Assembly (NCBI RefSeq): GCF_900100395.1
Contig: NZ_FNFB01000021.1
Location: forward strand, 62,001 to 126,000
DNA: 64,000 nucleotides
From: Nonomuraea maritima
GTDB lineage: Bacteria > Actinomycetota > Actinomycetes > Streptosporangiales > Streptosporangiaceae
Direction of reading: 5' to 3'
The position numbers were made by a program, and so were the translations under genes. This document shows, piece by piece, positions 7,843-15,884 of the stretch. Within the stretch, counting starts at the first letter, position 1. Each line of letters begins with the position of its first letter. Under the pieces are notes generated by a model. It did not search any database and was not told the origin of the DNA. It worked only from the letters and a program-made list of their open reading frames with translations.

Positions 7843-7846
7843 GACG

Positions 7847-8668
7847 TCACTGGGTCTGTTCCTGCTCCGCGAGGCCGCCGCAGGTGAAGCCCTCCTCGCG
7901 CTCGGGGTCCATCTGGATCTCACCGAGGTTGGTGGTCTCCATCGGCCGCCGGATGGTCTCCATCTTGTCGCAGTCGTACAGGATGTACGTGCCGTCGCTC
8001 TCGCCGAGCATCATCATGTAGCGCCCGTCGTAGAGCGGCTTGTCGCTCTCGGCGTCCTTCACGATGGCCCACTGGTCCTGGAAGCCGACGGCGCCCAGGA
8101 GTTCGTTGGCCTGACCGGTCGCCTGCACGTCGAGCGCGCCGTTGATGAGCCCGAGGACGAGCACGAAGCCCAGACCGATGCCGGTCAGGCCGCCGACGAT
8201 CACCTTCGTGCCCGCGCGACCGACCGGCTTGCGGCGCAGCAGCCGGAACGGCACCAGGAAGGCCAGGACACCGAGCCCCACCGCGACGGCGACCATGACG
8301 AACAGGTCGAGGTCGCCGAACAGGTCGAACAGCCCCCAGTAGGTCGCCCCGCACCAGAGCGCCGCCAGCGTCGCGGCGATCCAGGGCCGCTGCCTGATCG
8401 CCTGGACGAGCCTGCCCGTCGCGCCCCCAGTGATCTTGTTCAGCAGCCAGCCGAGCCCGACGATGATGCCGAGCAGCGGGAGGGCGATCAGCAGGAGCAG
8501 GACGAGGGTGCTCATCATGCGGCCGAGCAGGACCGACTGGTCGACCCCCACCTGCTGGGGGTTGACCCCGAAGATGGCGTACATCTGCTCGATGCCGATG
8601 TAGAGGACGGCGTAGAGCGCCACGCCGATCGGCACGAAGACGGAGCCGATCCGTTCGAGCAGGCTCAT
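7847..8668 (-). CDS. Multispanning membrane protein of unknown function
   Basis: 273 residues from the ATG at 8668 (MSLLERIGSVFVPIGVALYA), which has a GGGAG ribosome-binding site five bases ahead. About five hydrophobic helices are visible (VFVPIGVALYAVLYIGI; LVLLLLIALPLLGIIVGLGWLL; PWIAATLAALWCGATYWGL; LFVMVAVAVGLGVLAFLVPF; VIVGGLTGIGLGFVLVLGLI) and then a soluble C-terminal domain of about 90 residues with LYDGRYMMMLGESDGTYILYDCDKMETIRRP, probably outside the membrane. I do not recognise the family. The frame continues upstream to a GTG at 8764, giving 32 more residues rich in Pro and acids; that start lacks a ribosome-binding site but follows a TATACAT box. Confidence 0.8.
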   Translation of the reverse strand: MSLLERIGSVFVPIGVALYAVLYIGIEQMYAIFGVNPQQVGVDQSVLLGRMMSTLVLLLLIALPLLGIIVGLGWLLNKITGGATGRLVQAIRQRPWIAATLAALWCGATYWGLFDLFGDLDLFVMVAVAVGLGVLAFLVPFRLLRRKPVGRAGTKVIVGGLTGIGLGFVLVLGLINGALDVQATGQANELLGAVGFQDQWAIVKDAESDKPLYDGRYMMMLGESDGTYILYDCDKMETIRRPMETTNLGEIQMDPEREEGFTCGGLAEQEQTQ

Positions 8669-9205
8669 GACGCTCCCGCCGCTCTCCTCCTGCGCGTCGG
8701 GAGCCACGGAATCGCCACGTGCCGGGGTCTCCGGCGGATCAAGGGTAATCGGGTGATTGGACACGGCGAACGACCATAAGAGCCGCATGTATACGAAATG
8801 TAGACAACGGGTATACGCCGAGCTGCCTATGGGTGGTCGTCGCACGCGGCTGTACAGCGGTCGCCGCCCGACAGCCCTTCACGTTACGCGCCGATCGGCG
8901 AAACGTCACTACCTACGGCACCATTTGCTCCTGGAACGCACGCGCGAGCCTCGCCGGGCGCGCACCCGGATCGCCCGCCGGCGATTCCGACAGGATCGTC
9001 ATAGTACGTGGCCTTATGGGCGACTTTCCACGCAGGCACGTCGCGCGTCATCCTTCCTCGATCGCCACCTCCGCCAGGACACGCGCGGCCCAGATGACGG
9101 CGTCCGGTTCTGCCCGCGGGTCGAGACCGGGGGCGGCCGGATCCCGAGCGGCCCTCGCCGTCGGTTCCGGCCGCCACGCGGCCGGAAGGTCCAGGCTCGG
9201 CAGCC
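8669..9205. other. Gene-poor stretch with two GTATAC palindromes
   Basis: No convincing gene lies here apart from a possible N-terminal extension of the membrane-protein gene (8669-8764). Two GTATAC hexamers at 8789-8794 and 8811-8816 are 22 bases apart, two helical turns, in the likely promoter of that gene, and may be a regulator site. On the minus strand, a frame ending at 9048 (tail DAVIWAARVLAEVAIEEG) overlaps by ATGA a following 55-codon frame; both have coding-like codons but no recognisable domain, so they may be remnants. Confidence 0.4.
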
Positions 9206-9499
9206 CTACGCGGGCGGCCGGTTGTGCTTCCCGTCGAGCCAGAGCACGTCGGACTCGTCGCGGTGGGAGCCCGAGGTTCCGACGTGCTTGGCGTCGATCT
9301 TCGCCCCCTTCTTGATGACGTGCACCAGCGCCATCGCGTGCCCACGGCCCAGGCCGTAGTCCTGCTTGAGCCACTCGATGATCGGGGTGGCCTTGACGGC
9401 GGGGTCGTCGAAGCCGCGCTCGCCGGCGAGCGCGATGAACTCGCGCGGCGTCAGCCCGGTCCTGTCTTCGATATTGTCGAGGTACGCCTGGAACGACAT
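9206..9499 (-). CDS. DUF4287 domain-containing protein
   Basis: 97 residues, start MSFQAYLDNIEDRTGLTPREF after a GAGAGAGA-type ribosome-binding site. DUF4287 is a short helical domain; conserved features seen are MSFQAYLDNIE, the TG.TP.EF.ALA segment, and the IIEWLKQDYGLGRGHAMALVHVIKKG segment. The tail (GSHRDESDVLWLDGKH) is polar. The molecular role of the family is not established; it is a stand-alone cytosolic protein in actinobacteria. It is divergent from a LysR gene with a strong inverted repeat in between. Confidence 0.88.
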   Translation of the reverse strand: MSFQAYLDNIEDRTGLTPREFIALAGERGFDDPAVKATPIIEWLKQDYGLGRGHAMALVHVIKKGAKIDAKHVGTSGSHRDESDVLWLDGKHNRPPA

Positions 9500-9588
9500 G
9501 TGTCTCTCTCGGTGCTCGTGGTCTGTGCGGCCTTCCGGCCGGGGCCGATGTGATCAACGATGCCGTCCTGCGCGGCGCCCATCAACGC

Positions 9589-9628
9589 CCGATCGCGCTA
9601 CGATCCGTTAGCTGAACTACGCGATCGG
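9589..9628. promoter_or_regulatory. Inverted repeat upstream of the LysR gene
   Basis: CCGATCGCG (9589-9597) and CGCGATCGG (9620-9628) are perfect 9-bp arms separated by 22 bases that also contain CTACG twice. The dyad ends 8 bases before the GTG start of the LysR gene, a position that fits autoregulation. Confidence 0.5.
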
Positions 9629-9636
9629 ACCGAACG

Positions 9637-10536
9637 GTGCTGGAACGACACGAACTCCAAGTGCTCCTGACCCTGGCCGAGGAACTGCACTTCGGGCGCA
9701 CCGCCGAGCGGGTGGGGGTCACCTCCAGCCGGGTCAGCCAGACCGTCAAGAAGCTCGAACGGATGATCGGCGCGCCGCTGTTCGAGCGCACCAGCCGCCA
9801 GGTGCGGCTGACGGCGATCGGCCGGCGGCTGGCCGACGACCTGGCTCCGCTGGCCGCCGCGATGAACGACGCCGTGGGCCGGGCGATCGACGCGGGCCGC
9901 GGCGTCACCGGCGAGCTGCGGGTCGGATTCCTCAGCGCCGCCGCCGGGCAACTGCTGCTCACGGCCGTCGCGCGGTTCAGCCGGCGGCACCCCGACTGTG
10001 AGGTGCACATCCACGAGGTCCAGGGGCACGACGCGGTCGCGCGGCTGCTCGACGGTGACATCGACGTCCTGTTCACCGACCTGCTCATCGCCGCCCAGCC
10101 CGACGTGGTGGCCGGGCCGGTCCTGCTGTCCGAGCCGCGGATGCTCGCGGTCGCGGCCGGACACCCGCTGGCCCGCGAACGGCAGGTCTCGGTGGAGGCC
10201 TTGGCGGACCACCCGGTGATCGGGGTGCCGGCCGACATGCCGGAGGCGTTCCAGCGCGACCGCAATCCGGCGGCCACGCCGTCGGGGGCGCCGATCCCGC
10301 GGGGGCCGCGCGCCGCCAGCTTCAGCGAGACCCTCACCCTGGTCGCGGCGGGCCGCGGCGTCTTCCCGGTCGGCGAGAACGTCGTCCGGCTCTACCCCCG
10401 CCCCGACATCACCTACCTGCCCTTCTGCGACGCCCCGCCGATCCACTGGGGCCCGATGTGGCTGAGGACCAACACCACCCGACGCGTCCGCGAGTTCGTC
10501 CAAGCCGCTCAAGCCGCCCCCGGCTCAACGCGGTGA
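9637..10536 (+). CDS. LysR-family transcriptional regulator
   Basis: 299 residues from a GTG start (MLERHELQVLLTLAEELHFGRTAERVGV). The LysR winged helix-turn-helix fills residues 1-60 (TSSRVSQTVKKLERMIGAPLFERTSRQVRLT), followed by a substrate-binding domain from about residue 90 (GELRVGFLSAAAGQLLL, DVLFTDLLIAAQPDVVAGP). It is of the same subgroup as the LysR protein at 13001, with a similar HTH and a C-terminal YLPFCDAPP/YVPFEDVPP motif. No obvious target gene is adjacent except the divergent DUF4287 gene. Confidence 0.9.
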   Translation: MLERHELQVLLTLAEELHFGRTAERVGVTSSRVSQTVKKLERMIGAPLFERTSRQVRLTAIGRRLADDLAPLAAAMNDAVGRAIDAGRGVTGELRVGFLSAAAGQLLLTAVARFSRRHPDCEVHIHEVQGHDAVARLLDGDIDVLFTDLLIAAQPDVVAGPVLLSEPRMLAVAAGHPLARERQVSVEALADHPVIGVPADMPEAFQRDRNPAATPSGAPIPRGPRAASFSETLTLVAAGRGVFPVGENVVRLYPRPDITYLPFCDAPPIHWGPMWLRTNTTRRVREFVQAAQAAPGSTR

Positions 10537-10566
10537 TTCCGGTGGGCCGGATCGCGGGTGACGGGG

Positions 10567-11583
10567 TCAGGGCCGCACCGATCCGGCAGGCGATGGCCCG
10601 TCGGCGCCGCACAAGGAGTCGCCGAGGGCTGTCGTCATGTACAGGACGTTTCGTCCGTACCGCTCTCGCGTGACGAGGCCGCTCGCGCGCAGCACGCCGA
10701 GGTGTTGCGACACCGCGCTGGGTGTGACGCCGAGGGCGCGGGCGAGGTCCGTCGTGGTCGCCGGAGAACGCAGTGCCTCGAGCAGCGCGGCGCGCGCCCT
10801 GCCGAGCAGGCGAACCGTGCTGCTCGACGGCGCTCGCGTTCCCATGGTCCACAACCCCCCAGCGCCCCGCGCCGGATAGCGCACCGTGGTCTGCGTGGAC
10901 GTCCTCTTCTTGATCAGCACGTGCGGCGAGCCGAGAGCGACCGGCATGAGCACCAGCCCGCCAGGACCGCGATCCACGACGATCTCGCTTCGCCAGCGTG
11001 CTCCCTCCAGCACCAGCCGGCCGTCGCGCCAGTGCAGATCGGGGTGCAGGTCGGCGAACAACTGCTCGGCCCCGCCCGCGGCGAACCGCTTGGCGCGATG
11101 AATGACGTCGGCGTCGAGTACGGCCCTGATCCGCGACCAGTGCGGCGCGATGAGCCGATCGTGCACCGCACGCAGTTCGCCGGCGATCGCCCGCAGACCT
11201 GCCGCAGGCCGCGCGGCGAGCCTGGCGACGGCGTCAGGCGGTCGCGCGCCGAACACGCGCCGGAGGCTGGTCCTCACCTGCTGCGCGGTAGTCCGTTGCA
11301 GGGCTTCGAGGTCCTCCTCGATGGACGTCCCCGCGCCGCGAGGGGCGGGGACGAGGAACTCCGGCCAGGCCAACCGCTCGCTGACGATGAGCGGCCAGGT
11401 GTGGGAGAGGTGGAGCGGCTCCTCGGCGAGGCTCTCCTGGGCCCACCGCAGCCATGGCAGATGGATCGCGTGCCGGTCACGATCACCCAGTTGGCGCAGG
11501 CAGGCCACCGTCTCCGACAGCGGCGAGACCGCGAACCGCGTCGCCGCCAGCTCCGCCACGCCGAGATGAACCGTCAAGGCCAT
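10567..11583 (-). CDS. ArsR-type winged-helix regulator with DUF5937 domain
   Basis: 338 residues, start MALTVHLGVAELAATRFAVSP. The first two thirds match the DUF5937 sensory-like region (ATRFAVSPLSETVACLRQL, HLPWLRWA); the C-terminal 80 residues form an ArsR-like winged helix (ALLEALRSPATTTDLARALGVTPSAVSQHLGVLRASGLVTRERYGRNVLYMTTALGDSL). This inverted order (sensor first, DNA-binding last) is usual for the actinobacterial DUF5937 group. It is divergent from the MFS exporter gene 112 bases away, so it probably represses that gene. The ligand is unknown. Confidence 0.88.
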   Translation of the reverse strand: MALTVHLGVAELAATRFAVSPLSETVACLRQLGDRDRHAIHLPWLRWAQESLAEEPLHLSHTWPLIVSERLAWPEFLVPAPRGAGTSIEEDLEALQRTTAQQVRTSLRRVFGARPPDAVARLAARPAAGLRAIAGELRAVHDRLIAPHWSRIRAVLDADVIHRAKRFAAGGAEQLFADLHPDLHWRDGRLVLEGARWRSEIVVDRGPGGLVLMPVALGSPHVLIKKRTSTQTTVRYPARGAGGLWTMGTRAPSSSTVRLLGRARAALLEALRSPATTTDLARALGVTPSAVSQHLGVLRASGLVTRERYGRNVLYMTTALGDSLCGADGPSPAGSVRP

Positions 11584-11695
11584 GCTCGATTATCTGACGC
11601 GCTGCCCGGCATGAAAGCCGGAGCGCTGCGGACCATCCCGGTAGCGCTGACCTAAAAGGTGTCAGTGCCGCGGCGCGGGGGGTGAGGCTCCTGGC

Positions 11696-12910
11696 ATGAC
11701 ACACAGCGATGCGGAGCGCTTGTCCAGGCCCTACTGGCGGTTCCGGTGGGCGACGGCTGTCGCGACCGTCGGCGACGGGGCGTTCGCGGCGGCTGTTCCG
11801 CTGCTGGCCGCCGCGGTCACGAGCGACCCCCGGCTCGTGTCGGTCGTGTCCGCGGCGACGTACCTTCCCTGGCTTCTCCTGTCGCTGCCGGCCGGCGCGC
11901 TCGTCGACCGCTACGACCGGGTCGCCCTCCTGTGGCGTTCACAGGCGCTGCAGGCCGGGGTGGTCGGCGTCGTGGCGGTCCTTGCCGCGTTCGGTCAGGT
12001 GGGCGTGCCCACGCTGGCGATCCTGGCCTTCTGGCTGGGGGCGTGCTCGGTCGTTTTCGGCAACGCCGCGCAGGCGATCCTGCCGGACATCGTCGCCAAA
12101 CCCCTGCTGCACCGGGCGAACGGCCATCAGCAGGCGATCACGACGATCGGTCTGCAGTTCGCCGGGCCGCCGGTCGGCAGCATGCTCTTCGGGGTCGCGG
12201 TGGCGCTGCCGTACGGGCTGGCGGCCGGCTTGTTCGCGCTGGCCGCCGCGCTGCTGGCGACCTTGCCGAGGCGTGGCCGGCAGAGGGTCGCGCATCCGCC
12301 GATGCGTAAGGCGATCGCGGACGGACTGCGCTGGCTGGCCGGGCACCGGCTGCTGCGGACGCTCGCGGTGCTGCTCGGCGTCAACAACTTCTGCGGTCAG
12401 CTCGCCAACACGATGCTGGTCCTGCTGGCGACGCAGACGCTCGGTCTCAGCGCACGCGTCTACGGTCTGCTGCTCGCGTCGGCGGCGATCGGCAGTCTGC
12501 TCGGCGCGCTGGTCAACGCGCGCGTCGTCGAGCGGCTGGGGGCGCTTCCCGCCCTGGTCACGGCGCTCGTCACCAACGTCGTCGTCTTCGCCGGGATCGG
12601 GCTGAGCCGGAACGCGGTCACGCTCGGCGCCCTGCTGGCGGTGAACGGTTTCGTCACCACACTGTGGAACATCGTGACCGTCGGCCTCAGACAGGAGCAT
12701 GTGCCGTCCGAACTGCTCGGACGGGTGAACAGCGTCTACCGCATGCTGGGGTGGGGGCTGATGCCGCTGGGGGCGCTGGCCGGCGGTCTGGTGGCGCACA
12801 CGTTCGGGTTGCGCGCGCCGTACCTCGTCTCGGCGGCCATCAGGGGCATCGCCCTGCTGGTCGCGATCCCCGTCATGGTCCGCGCCGTCCGAAGCTCGCG
12901 GCGTCGATGA
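11696..12910 (+). CDS. MFS transporter (EntS-like exporter)
   Basis: 404 residues with 10-12 hydrophobic helices, starting MTHSDAERLSRPYWRFRWATAVATVGDGAF. The pattern W..A...S.lGDg.f..A.Pll and the GALVDRYDRV loop between helices 2 and 3 match the MFS_3 group of drug and siderophore exporters. A second loop pair (LRQEHVPSELLGRVNSVYRMLGWGLMPLGALAGG) is also characteristic. Substrate unknown. It is divergent from the ArsR/DUF5937 regulator; a CCGGC/GCCGG dyad at 11606-11621 lies in the shared promoter region. The arrangement suggests an inducible efflux pump. Confidence 0.9.
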   Translation: MTHSDAERLSRPYWRFRWATAVATVGDGAFAAAVPLLAAAVTSDPRLVSVVSAATYLPWLLLSLPAGALVDRYDRVALLWRSQALQAGVVGVVAVLAAFGQVGVPTLAILAFWLGACSVVFGNAAQAILPDIVAKPLLHRANGHQQAITTIGLQFAGPPVGSMLFGVAVALPYGLAAGLFALAAALLATLPRRGRQRVAHPPMRKAIADGLRWLAGHRLLRTLAVLLGVNNFCGQLANTMLVLLATQTLGLSARVYGLLLASAAIGSLLGALVNARVVERLGALPALVTALVTNVVVFAGIGLSRNAVTLGALLAVNGFVTTLWNIVTVGLRQEHVPSELLGRVNSVYRMLGWGLMPLGALAGGLVAHTFGLRAPYLVSAAIRGIALLVAIPVMVRAVRSSRRR

Positions 12911-13000
12911 TCGGGGCCGGTCGTGTTCCGGCCGGCCGCGTCCCATACTCTGCCGCGTGCGGTGGCGATCTCAGGGAGGGTGAACCGGTTGGTGGGGCCG

Positions 13001-13906
13001 ATGGAGCGGTATGAGATCGAGACGTTTCTGGCGCTGGCCGAAGAGCTCCACTTCACACGCACCGCTGAACGTCTGCTCGTCTCGCCTGGCCGGGTCAGCC
13101 AGACGATCAAGCAGCTGGAACGCCGCCTCGGCGGCGCGTTGTTCGAGCGCAGCAGCCACCATGTCGCCCTCACCTCGGTCGGCGAGCAGCTCTACGCGGA
13201 GCTGCTGCCTGCGCACCGGGAGGTCCAACGTGCCGTCGAGAACGCGTCGGCGGCCTTCGCCGGGATCAGCGGGGTGCTGCGCGTGGGGTTCACCACCCCG
13301 TGGTCCGGTGCCCTCCTCCTGAGAGCCGTCGAGGCGTTCCATTCCCGCCGCCCCCGGTGCACCGTCCAGTTGCAGGAGCTGACGTACAACGCGGCCTTGC
13401 CGGCGTTGCGGGACGCGGACGTCGACCTGGTGATCACCGTGCTTCCCGTCGAGGACGCGGCGATCACCGTGGGTCCCGTCCTGTTCTCCGAACCCCGCGC
13501 CCTGGTCGTGCCCGCCGACCACCCGCTGGCGGCCAGGGAAACGGTGTCGCTGGAGGATCTCGCGGTGCTGCCGCTGATCATGGGTGGCGGGATGTCCCGC
13601 GCCTGGCTGGACGCCCACTTCCTGCGCCGGACCCCGCAGGGTCGTCCCGTCCGGCACGGTCCGATCGCCAGCGGGTGGCAGGAGGTCCTCGCCCTGGTCG
13701 GGGCAGGCAAGGGGGCCTCGGTGGCTCCCGTCCGGGCGGGGCTCTACCACGGTCGGCCCGATGTGGTTTATGTGCCGTTCGAGGACGTGCCGCCCTTCGA
13801 CTACGCGTTGATGTGGCGTGACGCGGGCGACACCGCCCTGCTCCGGGAGTTCGTGCGGACCCTCCACGAGTTCGTCCCTCAGGCGCGGCGCTCCGTTCCC
13901 GTGTGA
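13001..13906 (+). CDS. LysR-family transcriptional regulator
   Basis: 301 residues from the ATG at 13001 (MERYEIETFLALAEELHFTRTAERLLV); longer starts upstream add a non-conserved segment. The winged HTH (SPGRVSQTIKQLERRLGGALFERSSHHVALT) is followed by a ligand-binding domain (GVLRVGFTTPWSGALLL, DVDLVITVLPVEDAAITVGPVLF). It converges with the MFS/SnoaL/hydrolase operon, overlapping its last gene by 28 bases, and is closely related in sequence style to the LysR protein at 9637. It may control the opposing operon, though they do not share a promoter. Confidence 0.88.
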   Translation: MERYEIETFLALAEELHFTRTAERLLVSPGRVSQTIKQLERRLGGALFERSSHHVALTSVGEQLYAELLPAHREVQRAVENASAAFAGISGVLRVGFTTPWSGALLLRAVEAFHSRRPRCTVQLQELTYNAALPALRDADVDLVITVLPVEDAAITVGPVLFSEPRALVVPADHPLAARETVSLEDLAVLPLIMGGGMSRAWLDAHFLRRTPQGRPVRHGPIASGWQEVLALVGAGKGASVAPVRAGLYHGRPDVVYVPFEDVPPFDYALMWRDAGDTALLREFVRTLHEFVPQARRSVPV

Positions 13907-15291
13907 GCCCTCAGGTCTTCCTGTCGCCGCGGCAGCGTCAGGGTCGCGCACGCGGTGAGCAGGAGTCCGGCCGCCGCGAGCAGCATGCTCCACCGCATGC
14001 CGGTCAGGAACCCGTCCGCCCCGGACAGCAGCGCGCCGAAGACCGCCACCGCAATCGCCCCGCCGACCTGGCGGGCGGTGTTGAGCACGGCCGAGGCGGC
14101 GCCTGCCCGGTCCGGAGGCGTCGCGTCGAGGAGCATCGCGGTCAGCGCGGGCACCGCGAGTGCCCCGCCGAGGCCGACCGGCACCATCAGCACCGCCACC
14201 GCCCCCACCCCGGTGTGCGCGCCGACCGTGGTCAACGCCGCCAGCCCGGCCGTACCGAGCAGTTGTCCGGCGACGATCGGCACCCGTGGGCCGAACCGGG
14301 CGGCCAGCCGCGCCGAGGCCAGGTTCACCACCGCGACCAGCGCCGTCATCGGGATGAACAGCAGGCCTGTGTGCAGCGCCGACTGTCCGCGCTCCTGCTG
14401 GAGGTACAGGCTGAAGACGAACACCCCGCCGTAATAGGTGGCATTGAGCATGAAGCCGACCACCAAGGACACCACCACGACCCTTGAGCGGAACAGCGGC
14501 AACGGGAGCATCGGATGGGCGCCCCTGGCCTGCGCCGCGAGGAAGGCCGCCGCCGCGACCACGGCCACCAGCAGCGACGCCACCACGAGCGGCCGGCCGA
14601 ACCCCTGCTCGCCGCCCTCGATCACGCCGTAGGTCAGCGCGCCCATCGCGACCACGGTCGTCACCTGCCCGACCACGTCCAGCCGCGCGGGCAGTCGCGG
14701 GGAGGGCGGCACGCGGGTGAACAGGGCGAAGGCCAGCAGGCTCGCCGGGAGGTTGACGTAGAAGATCCACCGCCAGCCCGTGGAGGCGACGAGTGCACCG
14801 CCGAGCACCGGTCCTGCCGCGACCGCGACCGCGCCGCCCACGGTCCAGACGGCGATCGCGCGGGCGCGCTCGGTCTGGTCGGGGAAGTTCTGGCGGATCA
14901 GGGCGAGGGACGCCGGCATCATCACCGCTGCCGCGGCTCCCTGCACCAGGCGGGCGATCACCAGCACGCCGAGCCCGGGCGTGAGTCCGCACGCGGCCGA
15001 GGCCAGCGCGAAGAGCGCCAGCCCGCCGCCGTACGCCCGTCGTGCCCCGATGCGGTCGCAGAGGGCTCCGGCGGAGAGCATCAGGGCGGCGAAGATCAGC
15101 GTGTATCCGTCCACGACCCATTGCAGGCCCGACATGCCGACGCCGAGGCTGCGGCCGATGTCGGGCAGCGCCACGGTGACGATCAACGCGTCCAGCGAGA
15201 TGAGGAAGAAGCCCAGCATCGCGGCGCCGAGGACCACGAGAGGTCCGCTCCGGGCCGGGGCGGAGGAGGAGTGCTGGGACAGGGGTTTCAT
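13879..15291 (-). CDS. MFS transporter, DHA2 (EmrB/QacA) drug exporter family
   Basis: 470 residues from the ATG at 15291 (MKPLSQHSSSAPARSGPLVVLGAAMLGFFLISLDALIVTVALPDIG), behind an AGGAG ribosome-binding site; an in-frame ATG at 15354 would add a hydrophilic leader. Fourteen membrane helices are expected. Family marks: LDALIVTVALPDIG in helix 1 (motif D1), the LCDRIGARRAYGGGLALFALASAACGL loop (motif A), RLVQGAAAAVMMPASLALI (motif B) and GPVLGGALVASTGWRWIFYVNLP (motif C, antiporter signature). It exports hydrophobic or cationic compounds using the proton gradient. Last gene of a three-gene operon with a SnoaL-like protein and a hydrolase. Confidence 0.92.
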   Translation of the reverse strand: MKPLSQHSSSAPARSGPLVVLGAAMLGFFLISLDALIVTVALPDIGRSLGVGMSGLQWVVDGYTLIFAALMLSAGALCDRIGARRAYGGGLALFALASAACGLTPGLGVLVIARLVQGAAAAVMMPASLALIRQNFPDQTERARAIAVWTVGGAVAVAAGPVLGGALVASTGWRWIFYVNLPASLLAFALFTRVPPSPRLPARLDVVGQVTTVVAMGALTYGVIEGGEQGFGRPLVVASLLVAVVAAAAFLAAQARGAHPMLPLPLFRSRVVVVSLVVGFMLNATYYGGVFVFSLYLQQERGQSALHTGLLFIPMTALVAVVNLASARLAARFGPRVPIVAGQLLGTAGLAALTTVGAHTGVGAVAVLMVPVGLGGALAVPALTAMLLDATPPDRAGAASAVLNTARQVGGAIAVAVFGALLSGADGFLTGMRWSMLLAAAGLLLTACATLTLPRRQEDLRAHTGTERRA

Positions 15292-15358
15292 CAGGGCACT
15301 CCTGAGACGTTCGGTGCCGCGGTGTGACCGAGCCCCGTCGTGCGGCGCGTTCATGCGG

Positions 15359-15835
15359 TCAGCCCGCCGCGTGTGCGGGCAGATCCTTGTTGCCGTCACC
15401 CCAGGTCGCCGTCATCACCACCGAGGTGATCAGCCATCGGCCGTCCGCCCGTGCCAGCTCCCAGCGGTAGTCGCCGCCGAGTGTCCACAGCGGCGCCCCA
15501 TGAGGGGTGGCGAGCCGGTGGGTGGCCTGGAAGGAGGCGGTGCACACGGCACGTTCGCCGTCGATGTGGACCAGGTGGTTGGCGACCAGGTGCTGGGTGG
15601 CGTCGAAACCTCCGAGCGTCGCCGACCAGGCCTCGACGATCTCTTCAGGGGTGAGCCGGACCGGCTCGCCGCCGTTGAGGCTGGTGTAGTCGAGAAGCGC
15701 CTGCTCGGCGAACAGGCCGCGCAGGAGCGCCCATGCACGGCGGTCCGCGTACACGGCCATCCGGGTGCAGGTCTCGATCACCTCGATCCTGGCTTCGGAC
15801 GGGGATGGCGCAAGGGTTGCGAAGGACTCGGGCAT
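15359..15835 (-). CDS. SnoaL/NTF2-like fold protein
   Basis: 158 residues, start MPESFATLAPSPSEARIEVIETCTRMAVYADRRAW. The cone-shaped NTF2-like domain is recognised by the N-terminal helix, LFAEQALLDYTSLNGGEPVRLTPEEIVEAW, the TQHLVANHLVHIDGERAVCTASFQATH strand pair and the C-terminal DGRWLITSVVMTATWGDG. Such SnoaL_4-type proteins act as small cyclases, dehydratases or isomerases, or are non-enzymatic. It lies 49 bases after the hydrolase gene and 67 bases before the MFS gene, on the same strand, so the three probably form one transcript. Confidence 0.85.
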   Translation of the reverse strand: MPESFATLAPSPSEARIEVIETCTRMAVYADRRAWALLRGLFAEQALLDYTSLNGGEPVRLTPEEIVEAWSATLGGFDATQHLVANHLVHIDGERAVCTASFQATHRLATPHGAPLWTLGGDYRWELARADGRWLITSVVMTATWGDGNKDLPAHAAG

Positions 15836-15884
15836 GGCGAGCGATCTCCTGTCGGGGGATGAGCGGGCAAGCGCGAGAACCGGC

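Noticed and set aside
8884..9200. Overlapping minus-strand frames ending at 9048 and continuing with a 55-codon frame
   Set aside because: Codon pattern is coding-like and they overlap by ATGA, but neither has a known domain, and the first runs into the antisense of the DUF4287 gene region; evidence is too thin to call genes.
12971..15121. Very long antisense open frames (here 716 codons, and others such as 23564-26032)
   Set aside because: They arise because the opposite strand is a G/C-biased real gene; they have Arg/Pro-rich, low-complexity translations and no recognisable domain.
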